Notes: generated from the letters alone by a model not told the origin. DNA of 64,000 nt from Bradyrhizobium sp. sBnM-33 (GCF_032917945.1 NZ_CP136624.1:2108001-2172000); one strand, 5' to 3'; shown: positions 9,130 to 18,378, counted from the stretch's first letter. A program made the numbers and translations.

Positions 9130-9540
9130 ACTAGAATGGCAACGCAGTGGGCGAGTTGAGGGGCTCAAAAACACGTTCGTTTCAGGGGTTGCAGGCTTGT
9201 GCAATCCCGGAACGGTTCCTAGTTGATTGGCCCTCGTTAACCGGTCAGCCAGCCCATGAAGCCCATTCGGTCAGTTCAACGCCGAACGACCCTTGCGGTC
9301 GACGTTGTTGCCCGTATGACCCGCCTCGATCTCTTCTCGCGGCTGAGAAGCGAGTCGTGTCACGCACCCGCTTCGAAGCTTCACTTTGACTGGCTTGATT
9401 AACCGTTGCCGATCGGTTTTCCCGATTGCGAGGTCGAGCCTCAACCCTTGCATCAACGCCCAGAACGCTGGTCCTGGCTCAAGGCGAAGTGGCCACCCAA
9501 GAGCGAGTGCCGTCGAAGTTTATAGCTCTTGGGGTTACTC
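9130..9540. other. No recognisable gene
   Basis: Unassigned sequence downstream of the IS5-type element. I see no conserved protein signature on either strand and no clear structured RNA. Confidence 0.4.
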
Positions 9541-9687
9541 GTGAGCCACAGTCGCCTTCGCTGGGTCGTGGATTTCTTCGTCGCTATCCTGCTGGTGGTA
9601 GTCGTCGCTGCTATCGCAGCGGTGGTGGGCTGTGACGATAGGAAAGTGAGCAACGACACGCCCCCTGGCGTGCACATCCGTCGTTGA
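9541..9687 (+). CDS. Candidate small lipoprotein (48 aa)
   Basis: A short frame beginning with GTG encodes SHSRLRWVVDFF, a 17-residue hydrophobic run, then VVGC followed by DDRKVSNDTPPG. This has the layout of a lipoprotein signal: basic N-region, hydrophobic core, lipobox ending in Cys at residue 32. The Asp after the Cys would favour inner-membrane retention under the E. coli rule. A GGGG run lies about nine bases before the GTG. There is no homologue I can name, and the ORF may be chance; its support is the composition and the lipobox. Confidence 0.3.
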   Translation: MSHSRLRWVVDFFVAILLVVVVAAIAAVVGCDDRKVSNDTPPGVHIRR

Positions 9688-9860
9688 TCGGCGTCATCAA
9701 ACCGCTTGGACTTGCCGAGAAGCAAGGGGCGGCAGCCGGCTCCAGCGAGGATCTAGCGTGACCAACATCATATAAATGAAACCAACTTCTTGCGCATTAT
9801 GACGTTTAGATTCGGTCGTTAGCGTCCGTTTTCATTGACGGTTTCCCAGGCCACGGTCAG
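9688..9860. other. No recognisable gene
   Basis: Short unassigned stretch between the small ORF and the IS3 relic. Confidence 0.4.
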
Positions 9861-9869
9861 ATGAGGCCG

Positions 9870-10090
9870 CAGCAGTTGGAGATCGCGCACACCTCATGCG
9901 CGAGGTCGCCAAGCTGAATACCGAGCGGGCCTAAAAAAGCCGCGGCCTGCTTCGCGAACGAGTCGACATGAAGTTCGATTTTGTTGCGAACCACCGGGGA
10001 TTTGGCCGGCGGGGTGGATCGCTCGGTGTCTCGCGAAATTCCGCCAGGACCGCAGCCTGAGAGTTGCGCTTGCTCAGGTTCGAGAGAGGT
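9870..10090 (+). pseudogene. IS3 family transposase relic (OrfA end / OrfB start)
   Basis: Reads REVAKLNTERA, then KKAAACFANEST and a stop, which matches the end of IS3-type OrfA (normally LKKAAAFFAKES). An overlapping ATGA at 9968-9971 begins OrfB-like MKFDFVANHRG, then in shifted frames IWPAGW and SLGVSR. This is the OrfA/OrfB junction of an IS3 element with several indels. No terminal repeats are recognisable nearby, so it is a decayed fragment. Confidence 0.55.
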
Positions 10091-10571
10091 GGCGAGCAGG
10101 AGTACTCACGTCTCGGGCGGCGCGCTAGACTAATGCAAAGTTTAAGAGCGCGTCAAATGCACTCTAATCTCACAAGCAGCGCCCGCAAAGAAATGAGCGG
10201 AGTTTCCTTGTGGCCGTCGCGGCTCGATACGTTCTGTGTGCAGAGACGGTTGCCAAGCTTATACGTCTTCTCCGCCAGCGACGAACCGGGCATCGATTGT
10301 GGGCGACTTGCGCCGCAGGACGCAATTGTCTTTTAAGCAGTGATTAGGACGTGACGAATGAAGGATCCATATGCTCAATTTTGATACGACATCGACGGAA
10401 ACACGACTCTCTTCGTCCAAGTCCCCTAAGGCCAAAAGAAACACTGTGGCCCAATGATATCAAGCCATTGGCAGGAAACGGTCCAAGGATACAAGTTGAT
10501 GGATCCGACCTCCCAGATTAATCGCAAACCACCTAATGACACTCAGCAGAGCTGCCACCACCCGATCTCAT
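10091..10571. other. No recognisable gene
   Basis: Unassigned sequence up to the IS630 left end. Short open frames exist but none has a recognisable domain. Confidence 0.4.
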
Positions 10572-10573
10572 TA

Positions 10574-11626
10574 GAGCATTTTCCGATCTTGCGGAATCGG
10601 AAGGGATTCCCTTGCGGGGCAAATCGTGATTCATCATGGGGGCTGGTATGTGGAGGCCAGCCCCCATGGCTAAACCGCTCTCGCCGGACCTTCGCCTTCG
10701 CATTGTTCGGGCCGTGGAAAATGAAGGCATGAGCTGTCGGGGCGCCGCCGGCCGGTTCGGTGTGGCGCCATCGACAGCGATCGAGCTGGTCAGCGAGTGG
10801 CGAAGCACGGGCGCCTGTGAGGCGGGAGCGCAGGGCGGAGACCGGCGTTCAGCTCGGATCGAGGGTCATGCTGCGGAGATCCTCTCCCTGGTCAAGGTTA
10901 CGCCTGACATGACGCTGGCCGAGATCGCTGACCATCTCTTCAAAGTCCACGGCGAGCGCTTCGTGCCGAGCGTGCTCTGGCGGTCCTTCGATCGCCGCAA
11001 CATCACGTTCAAAAAAACATCGCACGCCAGCGAGCAGGATCGGCCGGACGTCGCCGCCGAACGCGCCGCGTGGAAGGCATCTCAGCCTGAGATCGACATC
11101 CACCGGCTAGTGTTCATCGACGAGACGGGGGCCTCTACCAAAATGGCGCGGCGCTATGGTCGGTCGCCTTATGGCCGGCGCTGTGTTGCAGCGATCCCAC
11201 ATGGCCATTGGAAGACGACGACCTTCGTCGGTGCGCTCAGGGCGACCGGCATGACTGCGCCGATGGTCCTCGACGGTCCCATGGATGGCCTGGCGTTCGA
11301 GGCTTACGTGATGCAAGTCCTCGTGCCGACGCTCGAGCCGGGCGACATCGTGGTGATGGACAATCTCGCAGCACACAAGCGGGCCGAGGTCGGCCTCTCT
11401 ATCGAGGCGGCGGGAGCCTGGCTCCTCTATCTGCCGCCTTATTCGCCCGACCTCAATCCGATCGAAATGGCCTTCGCCAAGCTCAAGCCGCCCTCCGAAA
11501 GGCCGCCGCTAGGTCAATCGAGGCTTTGGACGATGCTATCGCCCACGCCCTAGCCGCCTTCACCGCCCAAGAGTGCCTGAACTTCTTTGCCGCAGCCGAA
11601 TGATCGTGTCTGATCAGAATCTGCTC
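10574..11626 (+). mobile_element. IS630-type insertion sequence
   Basis: A 1053-bp element between two TA dinucleotides (10572-10573 and 11627-11628), as expected for IS630, which duplicates TA. The ends are imperfect inverted repeats: GAGCATTTTCCGATC on the left, GAGCAGATTCTGATC as the inverted right end. It carries one transposase gene. It is a different IS630 lineage from the element at 27782. Confidence 0.8.
10666..11603 (+). pseudogene. IS630 family transposase, frameshift near the 3' end
   Basis: The ATG at 10666 (MAKPLSPDLRLRIV) follows GGAGG by about ten bases. The N-terminus is a helix-turn-helix (CRGAAGRFGVAPSTAIELV). The DDE core follows: [23 protein letters not shown] and [20 protein letters not shown]. 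Just after KLK the frame shifts at about 11489. The normal tail (RKAAARSIEALDDAIAHAL ... NFFAAAE) continues in another frame to the TGA at 11601-11603. An A7 run near 11011 lies in frame and does not break the protein. All three catalytic acids precede the shift, so partial activity cannot be excluded. Confidence 0.82.
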
Positions 11627-11628
11627 TA

Positions 11629-11968
11629 GCCTGGGGATTCCGAAGGAATCGCAATTGAGCAATTCCTTGGCGCCAGGTACGAGCGAACGATCTCTGCGGC
11701 GAAATCCGTCGCAAAAATCGCGCTCACGCTGAATTCAGGCATTGATGTGGGTCTCGTTGCATTAATCAATATTGATGGGCCGTTACTATGTGGCGCATTA
11801 AGCGTGATCCATTTTCATGAACGACTGTTTTGGGGGCAAACAATCCGGCATCGGTCGGGAAAGGTCGAAGTGGGGCATCGAGGAATAAACTGGAGTTAAA
11901 TTTCACACTGGCGGCCTTAAATAAGGCTGATATGGGAATGGTTCGCGACATGTTTTGAAAGGGATGCA
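11629..11968. other. Upstream region of dapA
   Basis: About 340 bp with no gene. It is AT-richer than its surroundings near 11760-11960 and must contain the dapA promoter if it is transcribed separately. I cannot fix a -35/-10 pair with confidence. Confidence 0.4.
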
Positions 11969-12859
11969 ATGACGGAAAAAAGGCGCTTTCGAGGGTGCTT
12001 TACTGCCCTGGTCACGCCTTTTGATGAAGGCGATCTGGACGAGGAGGCGTTTCGCAGTCTTGTAGAATGGCAGATTGCGCAGGGAGTGCACGGTTTGGTG
12101 CCAGTCGGTACTACCGGCGAGAGTCCGACTCTCTCTCACGATGAGCACAAACAAGTAATTGAGTGGTGCGTCGAAGAAGCTAGAGGAAGGGTGCCGGTAA
12201 TCGCTGGTGCCGGCTCAAACTCCACGTCAGAGGCGATAGATTTCTCAAGACACGCAGAGACGGTCGGCGCGGACGGGGTATTGATCGTTACACCGTACTA
12301 CAACAAGCCAAGTCAGGAAGGTCTCTTCCAACACTACAAGATGATTAACGACGCGATTGGGATTCCCATAATCATTTACAATATCCCGGGGCGTTCTGTC
12401 GTCGATATGTCGCTGGAGACCATGAAGCGGCTTTATGAATTGAAGAACATTGCGGGGGTAAAGGATGCGACCAACGATTTGGGCCGCGTCTCGCAGCAGC
12501 GCGCGGCGATGGGGCGCGATTTCAATCAGTTTTCGGGGGAAAACATTACCGCGCTCGGCTTTATGGCTCATGGTGGCCACGGCTGGATCTCCGTAACCTC
12601 GAACGTCGCCCCGTGCCTCTGTGCTCACTTTCAAAACGCATGCTTAGCTGGGGACTACGCGACAGCGCTAGAATTGCAAGACAAGCTCACGCCATTACAC
12701 GTCAGCCTATTCGTTGAGAGCAATCCTGCGCCAGTCAAGTTTGCGTTGTCGCTGATCGGTAAATGTTCGTCGACGGTCAGATTGCCGATGGTGCCGGTTA
12801 GCGAAAAAACGCAAGCTCAGATCCGCGAAGCCATGCTACACGCTGGCTTGATCAATTGA
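11969..12859 (+). CDS. dapA: 4-hydroxy-tetrahydrodipicolinate synthase family aldolase (DapA-like)
   Basis: 296-residue class I aldolase of the DapA/NAL superfamily. DapA condenses pyruvate with aspartate semialdehyde in lysine synthesis. Visible: GTTGES (47-52) binding the pyruvate carboxylate, TPYYNKP (108-114), catalytic Tyr137 in YNIPGR, and Schiff-base Lys165 in GVKDAT. AAAGGG lies seven bases before the ATG. Isolated among catabolic genes and relics, it may be an accessory copy used for catabolism rather than the housekeeping one, since relatives also act on hydroxyproline or sugar acids. The YNIPGR motif favours DapA proper. Confidence 0.88.
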   Translation: MTEKRRFRGCFTALVTPFDEGDLDEEAFRSLVEWQIAQGVHGLVPVGTTGESPTLSHDEHKQVIEWCVEEARGRVPVIAGAGSNSTSEAIDFSRHAETVGADGVLIVTPYYNKPSQEGLFQHYKMINDAIGIPIIIYNIPGRSVVDMSLETMKRLYELKNIAGVKDATNDLGRVSQQRAAMGRDFNQFSGENITALGFMAHGGHGWISVTSNVAPCLCAHFQNACLAGDYATALELQDKLTPLHVSLFVESNPAPVKFALSLIGKCSSTVRLPMVPVSEKTQAQIREAMLHAGLIN

Positions 12860-13145
12860 CCCCCCGGCCGGCCTAAATAGATCTGGATTTACCGCGAGAG
12901 CACCGACAAGGCAGTAAGCTGAGGAAGAGAGGCTCTGTCGAGGGATCGCGAGGATCTAACGAATCACGCACCTGAGCGACCTTGCAGCTCACCACAGACT
13001 CAACTCGGGTGTCGCGACGCTGGTTTTCGTGACGCAAGGTCAAATCGACGTGCCTTGATTCTTGGGACACCCTGAGCTTAGGCATTAAATCTTGGGCCTT
13101 CGGAGCCACAGTCCTGCATCCAGAATCCAAAAAGCCCCCACGCCC
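12860..13145. other. No recognisable gene
   Basis: About 290 bp after dapA with nothing I can assign; no clear terminator hairpin with a T run is visible directly after the stop. Confidence 0.4.
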
Positions 13146-13149
13146 GAAG

Positions 13150-13335
13150 GACGGGAGCTTGAGTTATGGCATCTATTCGAGCGTGAGCTGCAGGGCACCT
13201 CAGAGTGCGGGGATCCCGCCAAGGTACGCGACCTCAACCGCAACAAGAAATCGGTCACCGTCAACATCGCCGAGCCCGAGGGGCAGGAGATAATCTGCGC
13301 CCTCGTGCAAAATTTGATCTGTGCCTGCCCGGTGC
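13150..13335 (+). pseudogene. Possible CaiB/BaiF CoA-transferase fragment
   Basis: One frame reads GDPAKVRDLNRNKKSVTVNI and then AEPEGQEIICALVQ. This resembles the segment of family III CoA-transferases where a CNRGKRSV-type motif is followed by EGQ. Only about 55 residues are present and the frame then loses resemblance. The match is short, so this is a tentative relic. Confidence 0.35.
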
Positions 13336-13820
13336 GAAATACGATGCCGTGTCGGCAGCACTGAGCTTGTCGTGCAGGAGCACGTCGCATCGGGGCGACG
13401 GGCCCTCCAACCGGGCGACGAGGCGCGACTTGAATGCACTCCCATGTACGAGTCGTTAAAGCGTAGGCGCCAGACGGGACGAGACTGTTGATCACGCTTC
13501 ACAAGCTTGGCCAGATACCCATTGCGCTTACCTTTCCAGCTTTGACATGGCAAACACGCCGTTCTTGACTCGCGACCGCAACACATTCGTTCCCAATATA
13601 GTTGCGAATGGACCTTCGGGCCCAAATCGCTGCACGGCCACTTCGTCATCGATCTACCAGTGGCGTCGAGGGCTTTTTCGCGAGTCCAATACGGAGTAAG
13701 ATCTTGCAAATTCGTGCTTTGCCGAGCCACGACCGAGGCTCTCCAAGAACATGGGGCCGCTCGTCTCAATGCGTGTCGGCACTGATCACCATCGCGTATG
13801 TCTCGGTGAGGCAGCCGCCG
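13336..13820. other. No recognisable gene
   Basis: Unassigned sequence between two relics. Short frames on both strands show no family signature. Confidence 0.4.
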
Positions 13821-13824
13821 ATCA

Positions 13825-14074
13825 CATGGGGGCTCTGCTCGCGTTCCTCCACTCTTTCGACGAGGTCGTCAAATCGTCGCTGATCAGTGGATTCTCGATC
13901 CGCACCCTGCCGCTGAAGATGTGGGAGAACATGCGCCACGAGATCGACCCGACGATCGCAGCAGTGGCGTCGCTGCTGATGCTTCTGCCCGTGCTCTGGC
14001 TGATCGTTCTCTACATCACCTGGTGGCGGTCGAGGCCGACAGTTTCGGGCGCGCTTCGAGAGACCACGGTTTGA
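13825..14074 (+). pseudogene. PotC-like ABC permease, C-terminal relic
   Basis: Reads GALLAFLHSFDEVV, then LISGFSIRTLPLKMWENMR, then HEIDPTIAAVASLLMLLPVL and a final hydrophobic segment ending at a stop at 14074. These are the conserved end of PotC/YdcV-type permeases. The first two thirds of the gene are absent. A second relic with closely similar DNA over the same region lies at about 22910-23105, so both come from related transporter operons. Confidence 0.75.
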
Positions 14075-14077
14075 GCC

Positions 14078-14597
14078 CCCACGCTGTCGCGGGAGATCGA
14101 AAGCGCTCTGTTTTTTGTCCATCGGGGAGATGGGTCTCGGTGACTCTTGATGTCAAGGGAAGTCGAACAGATGGATGGTGAATGTTCAAATGCCCATGAG
14201 CTTTGCGGGCAGCACGAATCCGGCTCCCCTCGCTTCCGTTGTACTGCCGGCACGCGCGGGTACACACTAAGCGCGGCTTCACGGCCCTTGAGGGTAGCGG
14301 GCTTGCTGCGGTAGCCGGCAGGCAACGCTTAGATAGTCATCGCTGCTTCTCCCGAAGAGCCGAGGCTGGATTCGCATGAAAAATGCCTACAATCCGCTTC
14401 AGGCACAGTATTTCGGAGTTGCAAGCCTCTCCATTAGGGAATTTCGGCGTCTGGAGCTTGCTAATATTTATTACAAAGAGATGAACAATCAAAGCCTGCG
14501 AAGCCACTGTCTCACCGATAGGTTTTATCTCCAATCGAGCAGCATATTGATTGGGCATGCTACCAAAGGGTGAGGGATCTGCACCGAGGACAAAACG
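14078..14597. other. No recognisable gene
   Basis: About 520 bp without a supported gene. It includes the 5' region of the hydrolase-like gene at 14598. Confidence 0.4.
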
Positions 14598-15653
14598 ATG
14601 GAGTTTGGTGCTTGGCCTCATGCGAGGGGTGATCTTGCGTCCACACGGCTGGGCGCCTCGGCGTTCTTCGACAGCCTGCCGTCCCAGGGGGAGGGCGCGG
14701 GAATGGGTCGTCAGAACTGGGCCGCGACATGGACAACCACCGGAGATGCCTATTACCGTCTTGCTGACCTCAACATAGGCAAGGGAGTCTTCGATGTGGC
14801 CACGGACGCGTGGCTTTGCGCGCTCACAGCCTTCGAAGTTGCCAGGAGGCTAGTTGCTGACGATAATCGAGACAGTGCAGACGTTTCAGCCAAAGTCGAG
14901 GCCGGCGTTCAGAGGTTCGCATTAGCTCTCGGCCACAAGGTGGAGAGCTTGCAAATTACGTGCGGCGATCAGATTGAATTATCGGCGTACTGTTTGCCTG
15001 CTGGCACTCCCCATTTATGCGGCCCGGCAGTCATTTGCGTCAGCAGCGAAGAAGAAAACAGGGCGACGCTGCTCGGCAGGCTCTTGCCTGTGGTGATTGG
15101 TCGGGGAATGTCCGTCCTTGTTGTCTCTCATGAGGATATCGCAAATCAATCTCGCGGCGAATCGGAAATCTTATTGTCTCATTGTTTAGATCATTTGTCG
15201 GCCCGGCCTGACGTCGATAGCAATCGAATCGCCGTTTATGGAGATGGCTTATCGGCTGCCTTAGCCACCGATTTCGCAGCGTATGATAGCCGTGTCGCTG
15301 CGGCGGTTTGCGACGCTGGCATTTGGAATTGGACGCGGACTCGAGGGTCCATTGGCTGGATGACGAGCACCCAAGATGACGCAGATAAGGACGTGGTGGC
15401 GGCGTGTCGCTCACGATTGGCACGACAGTTGAATTGTCCAATACTCGTCGTGGCGGGTGGGCGAGGCATTGTCAGCGTCTCAGAGGCCATCAAACTTCAG
15501 GCTGATTGTATGGCGGCGAGCGTCGATTTGGATTTGGCTGTGCCGCAGATCATTCAAGGGGCCCCCGGCGGGGAGGTTGACAATTTCGTGACCTCAGACG
15601 ACAACATCTTCAGATGGCTGGAGAAGAAGCTCACACGCGCTGCAGCTGCATAG
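14598..15653 (+). CDS. Alpha/beta hydrolase-like protein with degenerate nucleophile elbow
   Basis: 351 residues. GAGG lies eight bases before the ATG. The N-terminal part (residues ~40-90, WAATWTTTGDAYYRLADLNI and a helical stretch to RRLVADDN) resembles the helical cap of the FrsA / 2,6-dihydroxypseudooxynicotine hydrolase group. An alpha/beta fold follows with the strand AVICVSS and PDVDSNRIAVYGDGLSAAL. At the elbow, where family members have G-x-S-x-G, this protein reads G215-D-G217-L-S219, so the serine nucleophile appears to be Gly. It may be inactive, regulatory, or use another residue. It is convergent with the MarR gene, 159 bp away. Family assignment is moderate. Confidence 0.65.
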   Translation: MEFGAWPHARGDLASTRLGASAFFDSLPSQGEGAGMGRQNWAATWTTTGDAYYRLADLNIGKGVFDVATDAWLCALTAFEVARRLVADDNRDSADVSAKVEAGVQRFALALGHKVESLQITCGDQIELSAYCLPAGTPHLCGPAVICVSSEEENRATLLGRLLPVVIGRGMSVLVVSHEDIANQSRGESEILLSHCLDHLSARPDVDSNRIAVYGDGLSAALATDFAAYDSRVAAAVCDAGIWNWTRTRGSIGWMTSTQDDADKDVVAACRSRLARQLNCPILVVAGGRGIVSVSEAIKLQADCMAASVDLDLAVPQIIQGAPGGEVDNFVTSDDNIFRWLEKKLTRAAAA

Positions 15654-15812
15654 TGAATCCGTTAAGGCGCTCGTCCATCGTTGGACAGGCCGGGATTTGA
15701 TTGAGCCCCTGCCTTGAGCTTTCGACTCTTAGCCGCCTTTGCCTCTGTAGAGGCCGCGCGATCGATCTTGCCGTTGCATCAGATCGTGCTTAACCGCTTT
15801 GGTCCATACCGC

Positions 15813-16295
15813 CTACAATACGCCTATACTAAGCTTTTGCGACGCCAATCGGGTATTCTTGGCGATCGAGGTTAGCCGTTTATTGAGGTAGTCAAGCGAC
15901 GCCTCATCCAGACCGTCCAATAATGTGGAGTTGAGCGCCTCTCTCTTGATCGACAGTTTCGAAATTTCTGCACGAGCCTTTTGAGTTAAGGACATTTGGA
16001 CGAACCTTGCATCATCGGGCGATGGTTCGCGTGCCAGAAACTCCATTGTTTCTAGCTTCTTCGTTTGATTGGTGACAAACGCCGGATGGATGCGCAGTTT
16101 GCCTGCAACCGCTATCCCCGAGACACCGCGACCTTCATCGAGTTCGTCGATGGCCATTAGAATCAACCACTGTGGCTCGGTTAATCCCAATAGCTGGGCC
16201 CAGCTCTTGTGTACTTCCTCAAGTTGGGAATGAATCTCGACAATGTTCCAGATGAAGTCCCTAACGGCTCTATCGATTTTTTGTTTTTCAGCCAT
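15813..16295 (-). CDS. MarR family transcriptional regulator
   Basis: 160-residue winged-helix regulator. The core reads LLGLTEPQWLILMAIDEL, then GVSGIAVAGKLRIHPAFVTNQTKKLE (recognition helix) and the wing around REPSPDDARFVQMSLTQKAR. N- and C-terminal helices would form the dimer. MarR proteins usually repress nearby genes and release DNA on binding a phenolic or other small ligand. It is divergent from the porin at 16777, with two AT-rich palindromes between them, so autoregulation and control of the porin or the short RNA unit are plausible. It is convergent with the hydrolase-like gene. Confidence 0.88.
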   Translation of the reverse strand: MAEKQKIDRAVRDFIWNIVEIHSQLEEVHKSWAQLLGLTEPQWLILMAIDELDEGRGVSGIAVAGKLRIHPAFVTNQTKKLETMEFLAREPSPDDARFVQMSLTQKARAEISKLSIKREALNSTLLDGLDEASLDYLNKRLTSIAKNTRLASQKLSIGVL

Positions 16296-16416
16296 GTCGG
16301 TGATTCCGCCTAAACTTGGAGCCGCCGAAGCCGCGCTCCGTAACTGCTCCCGAGAGAGGTATCCGTGTTAAGTCGATGGGGAAAGGCTACACCGGGCATA
16401 GGCGCCATGTAAAAAA

Positions 16417-16449
16417 TCAATTGACAAATGCAATTAATTTGAGATAGCG
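16417..16449 (+). promoter_or_regulatory. Candidate promoter overlapping a palindrome
   Basis: TTGACA at 16421-16426 is a perfect -35 hexamer. GATAGC follows 16 bp later (16443-16448) as a weak -10. The -35 lies inside a dyad formed by TCAATTG (16418-16424) and the inverted AATTAATTTGA (16432-16442). A MarR dimer bound there would cover the promoter. This would drive the short unit ending at 16540. Confidence 0.4.
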
Positions 16450-16451
16450 TC

Positions 16452-16540
16452 TGCTCCGGATCGTTAGAAGATCTTTTCAGCGATCATGTTTCAAATCTCC
16501 AAGGAGAACCTCTGGGATGCCCCCTGGGGGTTCTTTTTTT
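16452..16540 (+). ncRNA. Candidate short structured RNA or porin leader with terminator
   Basis: A nested hairpin, GATCG (16459-16463) pairing with CGATC (16481-16485) around GAAGATCTTTTC, is followed by CUCCAAGGAG. Then comes a strong intrinsic terminator at 16505-16540 (AGAACCTCTGGG / CCCTGGGGGTTCT, then a T7 run). With the TTGACA promoter about 30 bp upstream, this predicts a transcript of roughly 80-90 nt ending well before the porin ATG. The same CTCCAAGGAG plus hairpin layout follows the porin at 18371, suggesting either a leader or the tail of a lost upstream porin. Confidence 0.35.
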
Positions 16541-16573
16541 ACTAATCGGGTTTTGTGCGCCAAGCGAGCCCTG

Positions 16574-16593
16574 GCGTTGCAGAAAGGCAACGC
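16574..16593 (+). repeat. Hairpin in the porin leader
   Basis: GCGTTGC and GCAACGC form perfect 7-bp arms around AGAAAG. It lies between the terminator at 16540 and the palindrome at 16612, within the region expected to be the porin promoter or 5' leader. No T run follows at once, so it is not an obvious terminator. Confidence 0.4.
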
Positions 16594-16611
16594 TTTCCGA
16601 CCGAATAGCAA

Positions 16612-16634
16612 TTGCAGTAATTAATTAATTGCAA
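16612..16634. promoter_or_regulatory. AT-rich palindrome, candidate MarR operator
   Basis: A 23-bp near-perfect dyad starting TTGCAG and ending TTGCAA around a repeated TAATTAAT core. Its right side shares TAATTGCAACAATTGA with the inverted sequence at 16418-16440. It lies about 140 bp before the porin ATG and 320 bp before the MarR start. Two related dyads beside a MarR gene are the usual layout for a MarR-controlled divergent promoter region. Confidence 0.45.
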
Positions 16635-16776
16635 CAATTGATTTGGCGAATTAGTCCTTGGACGGACGGAGAGGGGGCGCCTCGACGTCGTCCGTCAAGC
16701 ACCCGCCCAGTAGGTGAGGCTAGCAGCGCGGATCTTTGAAGGACGGAAACGACGTTTCCAACTTGGAGGTTCATCC

Positions 16777-18312
16777 ATGAAACTAATGAAGAGTCTTATT
16801 CTCGGTTCTGCGGCAATGTTTGCCGGCGCCGGGGTCCAGGCTGCCGACCTTCCCGTGAAGGCCAAGGCGGTTGAATACGTAAAGGTCTGCTCGCTGTATG
16901 GTGTTGGCTTCTACTACATCCCCGGAACCGACACCTGCATCAAGCTGGGTGGTTACGTGCGCGCCACAACCATTCTTGGCTCCAACGGCGTATGGGGTGC
17001 CGCCACAGGCGGCGTCGCTGGCGCACACAACCGCCTTAGCAACTACTACACGGCTCAATCCCGTTTCGACTTCAACGTAGATACGCGCACCGCCACGGAA
17101 TATGGTGTCCTTCGCACGTACGCTGAGCTGGCCTTCACCTGGACCGCGGGCGGCTATAGCGGTGCCGGTACAACGGCCGTCAATGGCGCGACGGCCTATA
17201 GCGGAACCAACCCCGCAGGAAGCGGTAGCGGCCAAATTTCTGGTGGTAACCTCAGCGTCTACTACGCGTTCCTTCAGTTCGCAGGTTTCACCATGGGTAG
17301 AGCGCAGTCGCAGTTCTCCTCTCCCTGGACCAACTATCCGGGGAACAGCTTCGACGGTCTGCCGGGCGGCGGCGGGTGGGAAGCTGTCAATCAGTTCGCC
17401 TACACCGCTGACCTCGGGCAAGGCGTCTCGCTCAGCTTCTCCGCTGAGGACCAGGTCACCCGCTATACGACCAATATTTGGAACGTAAGCGGCGCGACGG
17501 CAGCAGGTCTGGCTACGGGTACCTACGGTGCCGGTGACATCGGCGGTACGCGAACTCCAGACCTTGTCGCGGCGCTTCGAGTTGACCAAGCCTGGGGTCT
17601 TTTGCAGGCGTCGGTTGCCGCGCATAACAACCACGCCGGCTACTATGGCGTTGACGAAACGACTGGCCATCCTGACGACAAATGGGGCTGGGCTGGACAG
17701 CTGGCGTTGTCGATCAAAAACATCCCGACTGGTGAGCGTGATACGATCAACGTCCAGGGCGTATATACCAACGGGGCAAGCAGTTACAATTTCCAACCTT
17801 ATACGGCGTACACTTACGCAATGTACGGCGGTACGGGTCTCGGAGGAGCTTACCAGAGCGTCGGCCTCGCCGGTGTCTCTGATTCCGTCTTCGTTACCGG
17901 AGGTGGCCAGCAGTTGACCACGACCTACGGCCTCAATGGCGCGTATACCCACAACTGGAATCCATATTGGAATACGGCCGTCTACGGTGCCTGGGCTGCT
18001 GTCCGTTACAATGGCACGGCCAAGGGCCACATCTGCGGCGCGTTCGTCGGAACGCTCGCGCTGTCAAGCGGTGCTGCTGGCTGCAACCCCGACTTCAACT
18101 ATTCGGTTGTTGGTCTGATCACGCGCTGGAACCCCGTCAAGAATCTGACCTTCTCGGCGGATGTCGCTTACGTGATGCTCGACCAAAAGTATACGAGCGG
18201 AAGCACGGTGAACCTGCCGGTGCAGGCTGGCATTGCCAAGCCAGCGGCTACCTATGAGCTGAAGGACCAGAGCAGCCTCCAGCTGATGCTCCGCGCGCAG
18301 CGCAACTGGTGA
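16777..18312 (+). CDS. Outer-membrane porin (Porin_2 family)
   Basis: 511-residue beta-barrel porin that allows small solutes through the outer membrane. The ATG at 16777 follows TTGGAGG by about nine bases; an upstream in-frame start (16714) has no such site. A Sec signal (MKLMKSLILGSAAMFAGAGV) is cut after VQA, giving ADLPVKAKAVEYVKVC. The disulfide-type CSLYGVGFYYIPGTDTCIK and LGGYVRATT are characteristic of porins in Bradyrhizobium and relatives. The protein ends with the typical C-terminal aromatic signature, QLMLRAQRNW. A terminator follows at 18379. It is intact and monocistronic. Confidence 0.93.
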   Translation: MKLMKSLILGSAAMFAGAGVQAADLPVKAKAVEYVKVCSLYGVGFYYIPGTDTCIKLGGYVRATTILGSNGVWGAATGGVAGAHNRLSNYYTAQSRFDFNVDTRTATEYGVLRTYAELAFTWTAGGYSGAGTTAVNGATAYSGTNPAGSGSGQISGGNLSVYYAFLQFAGFTMGRAQSQFSSPWTNYPGNSFDGLPGGGGWEAVNQFAYTADLGQGVSLSFSAEDQVTRYTTNIWNVSGATAAGLATGTYGAGDIGGTRTPDLVAALRVDQAWGLLQASVAAHNNHAGYYGVDETTGHPDDKWGWAGQLALSIKNIPTGERDTINVQGVYTNGASSYNFQPYTAYTYAMYGGTGLGGAYQSVGLAGVSDSVFVTGGGQQLTTTYGLNGAYTHNWNPYWNTAVYGAWAAVRYNGTAKGHICGAFVGTLALSSGAAGCNPDFNYSVVGLITRWNPVKNLTFSADVAYVMLDQKYTSGSTVNLPVQAGIAKPAATYELKDQSSLQLMLRAQRNW

Positions 18313-18378
18313 GTTCTCTGTTCAACAAGCGGAAGGAGAAAACGGAAAGGCTCAATAGATCGAGTTAACCTCCAAGGA

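Noticed and set aside
16783..18030. A 415-codon open frame on the minus strand
   Set aside because: It is entirely antisense to the intact porin gene and arises from the GC-rich codon pattern; it has no domain.
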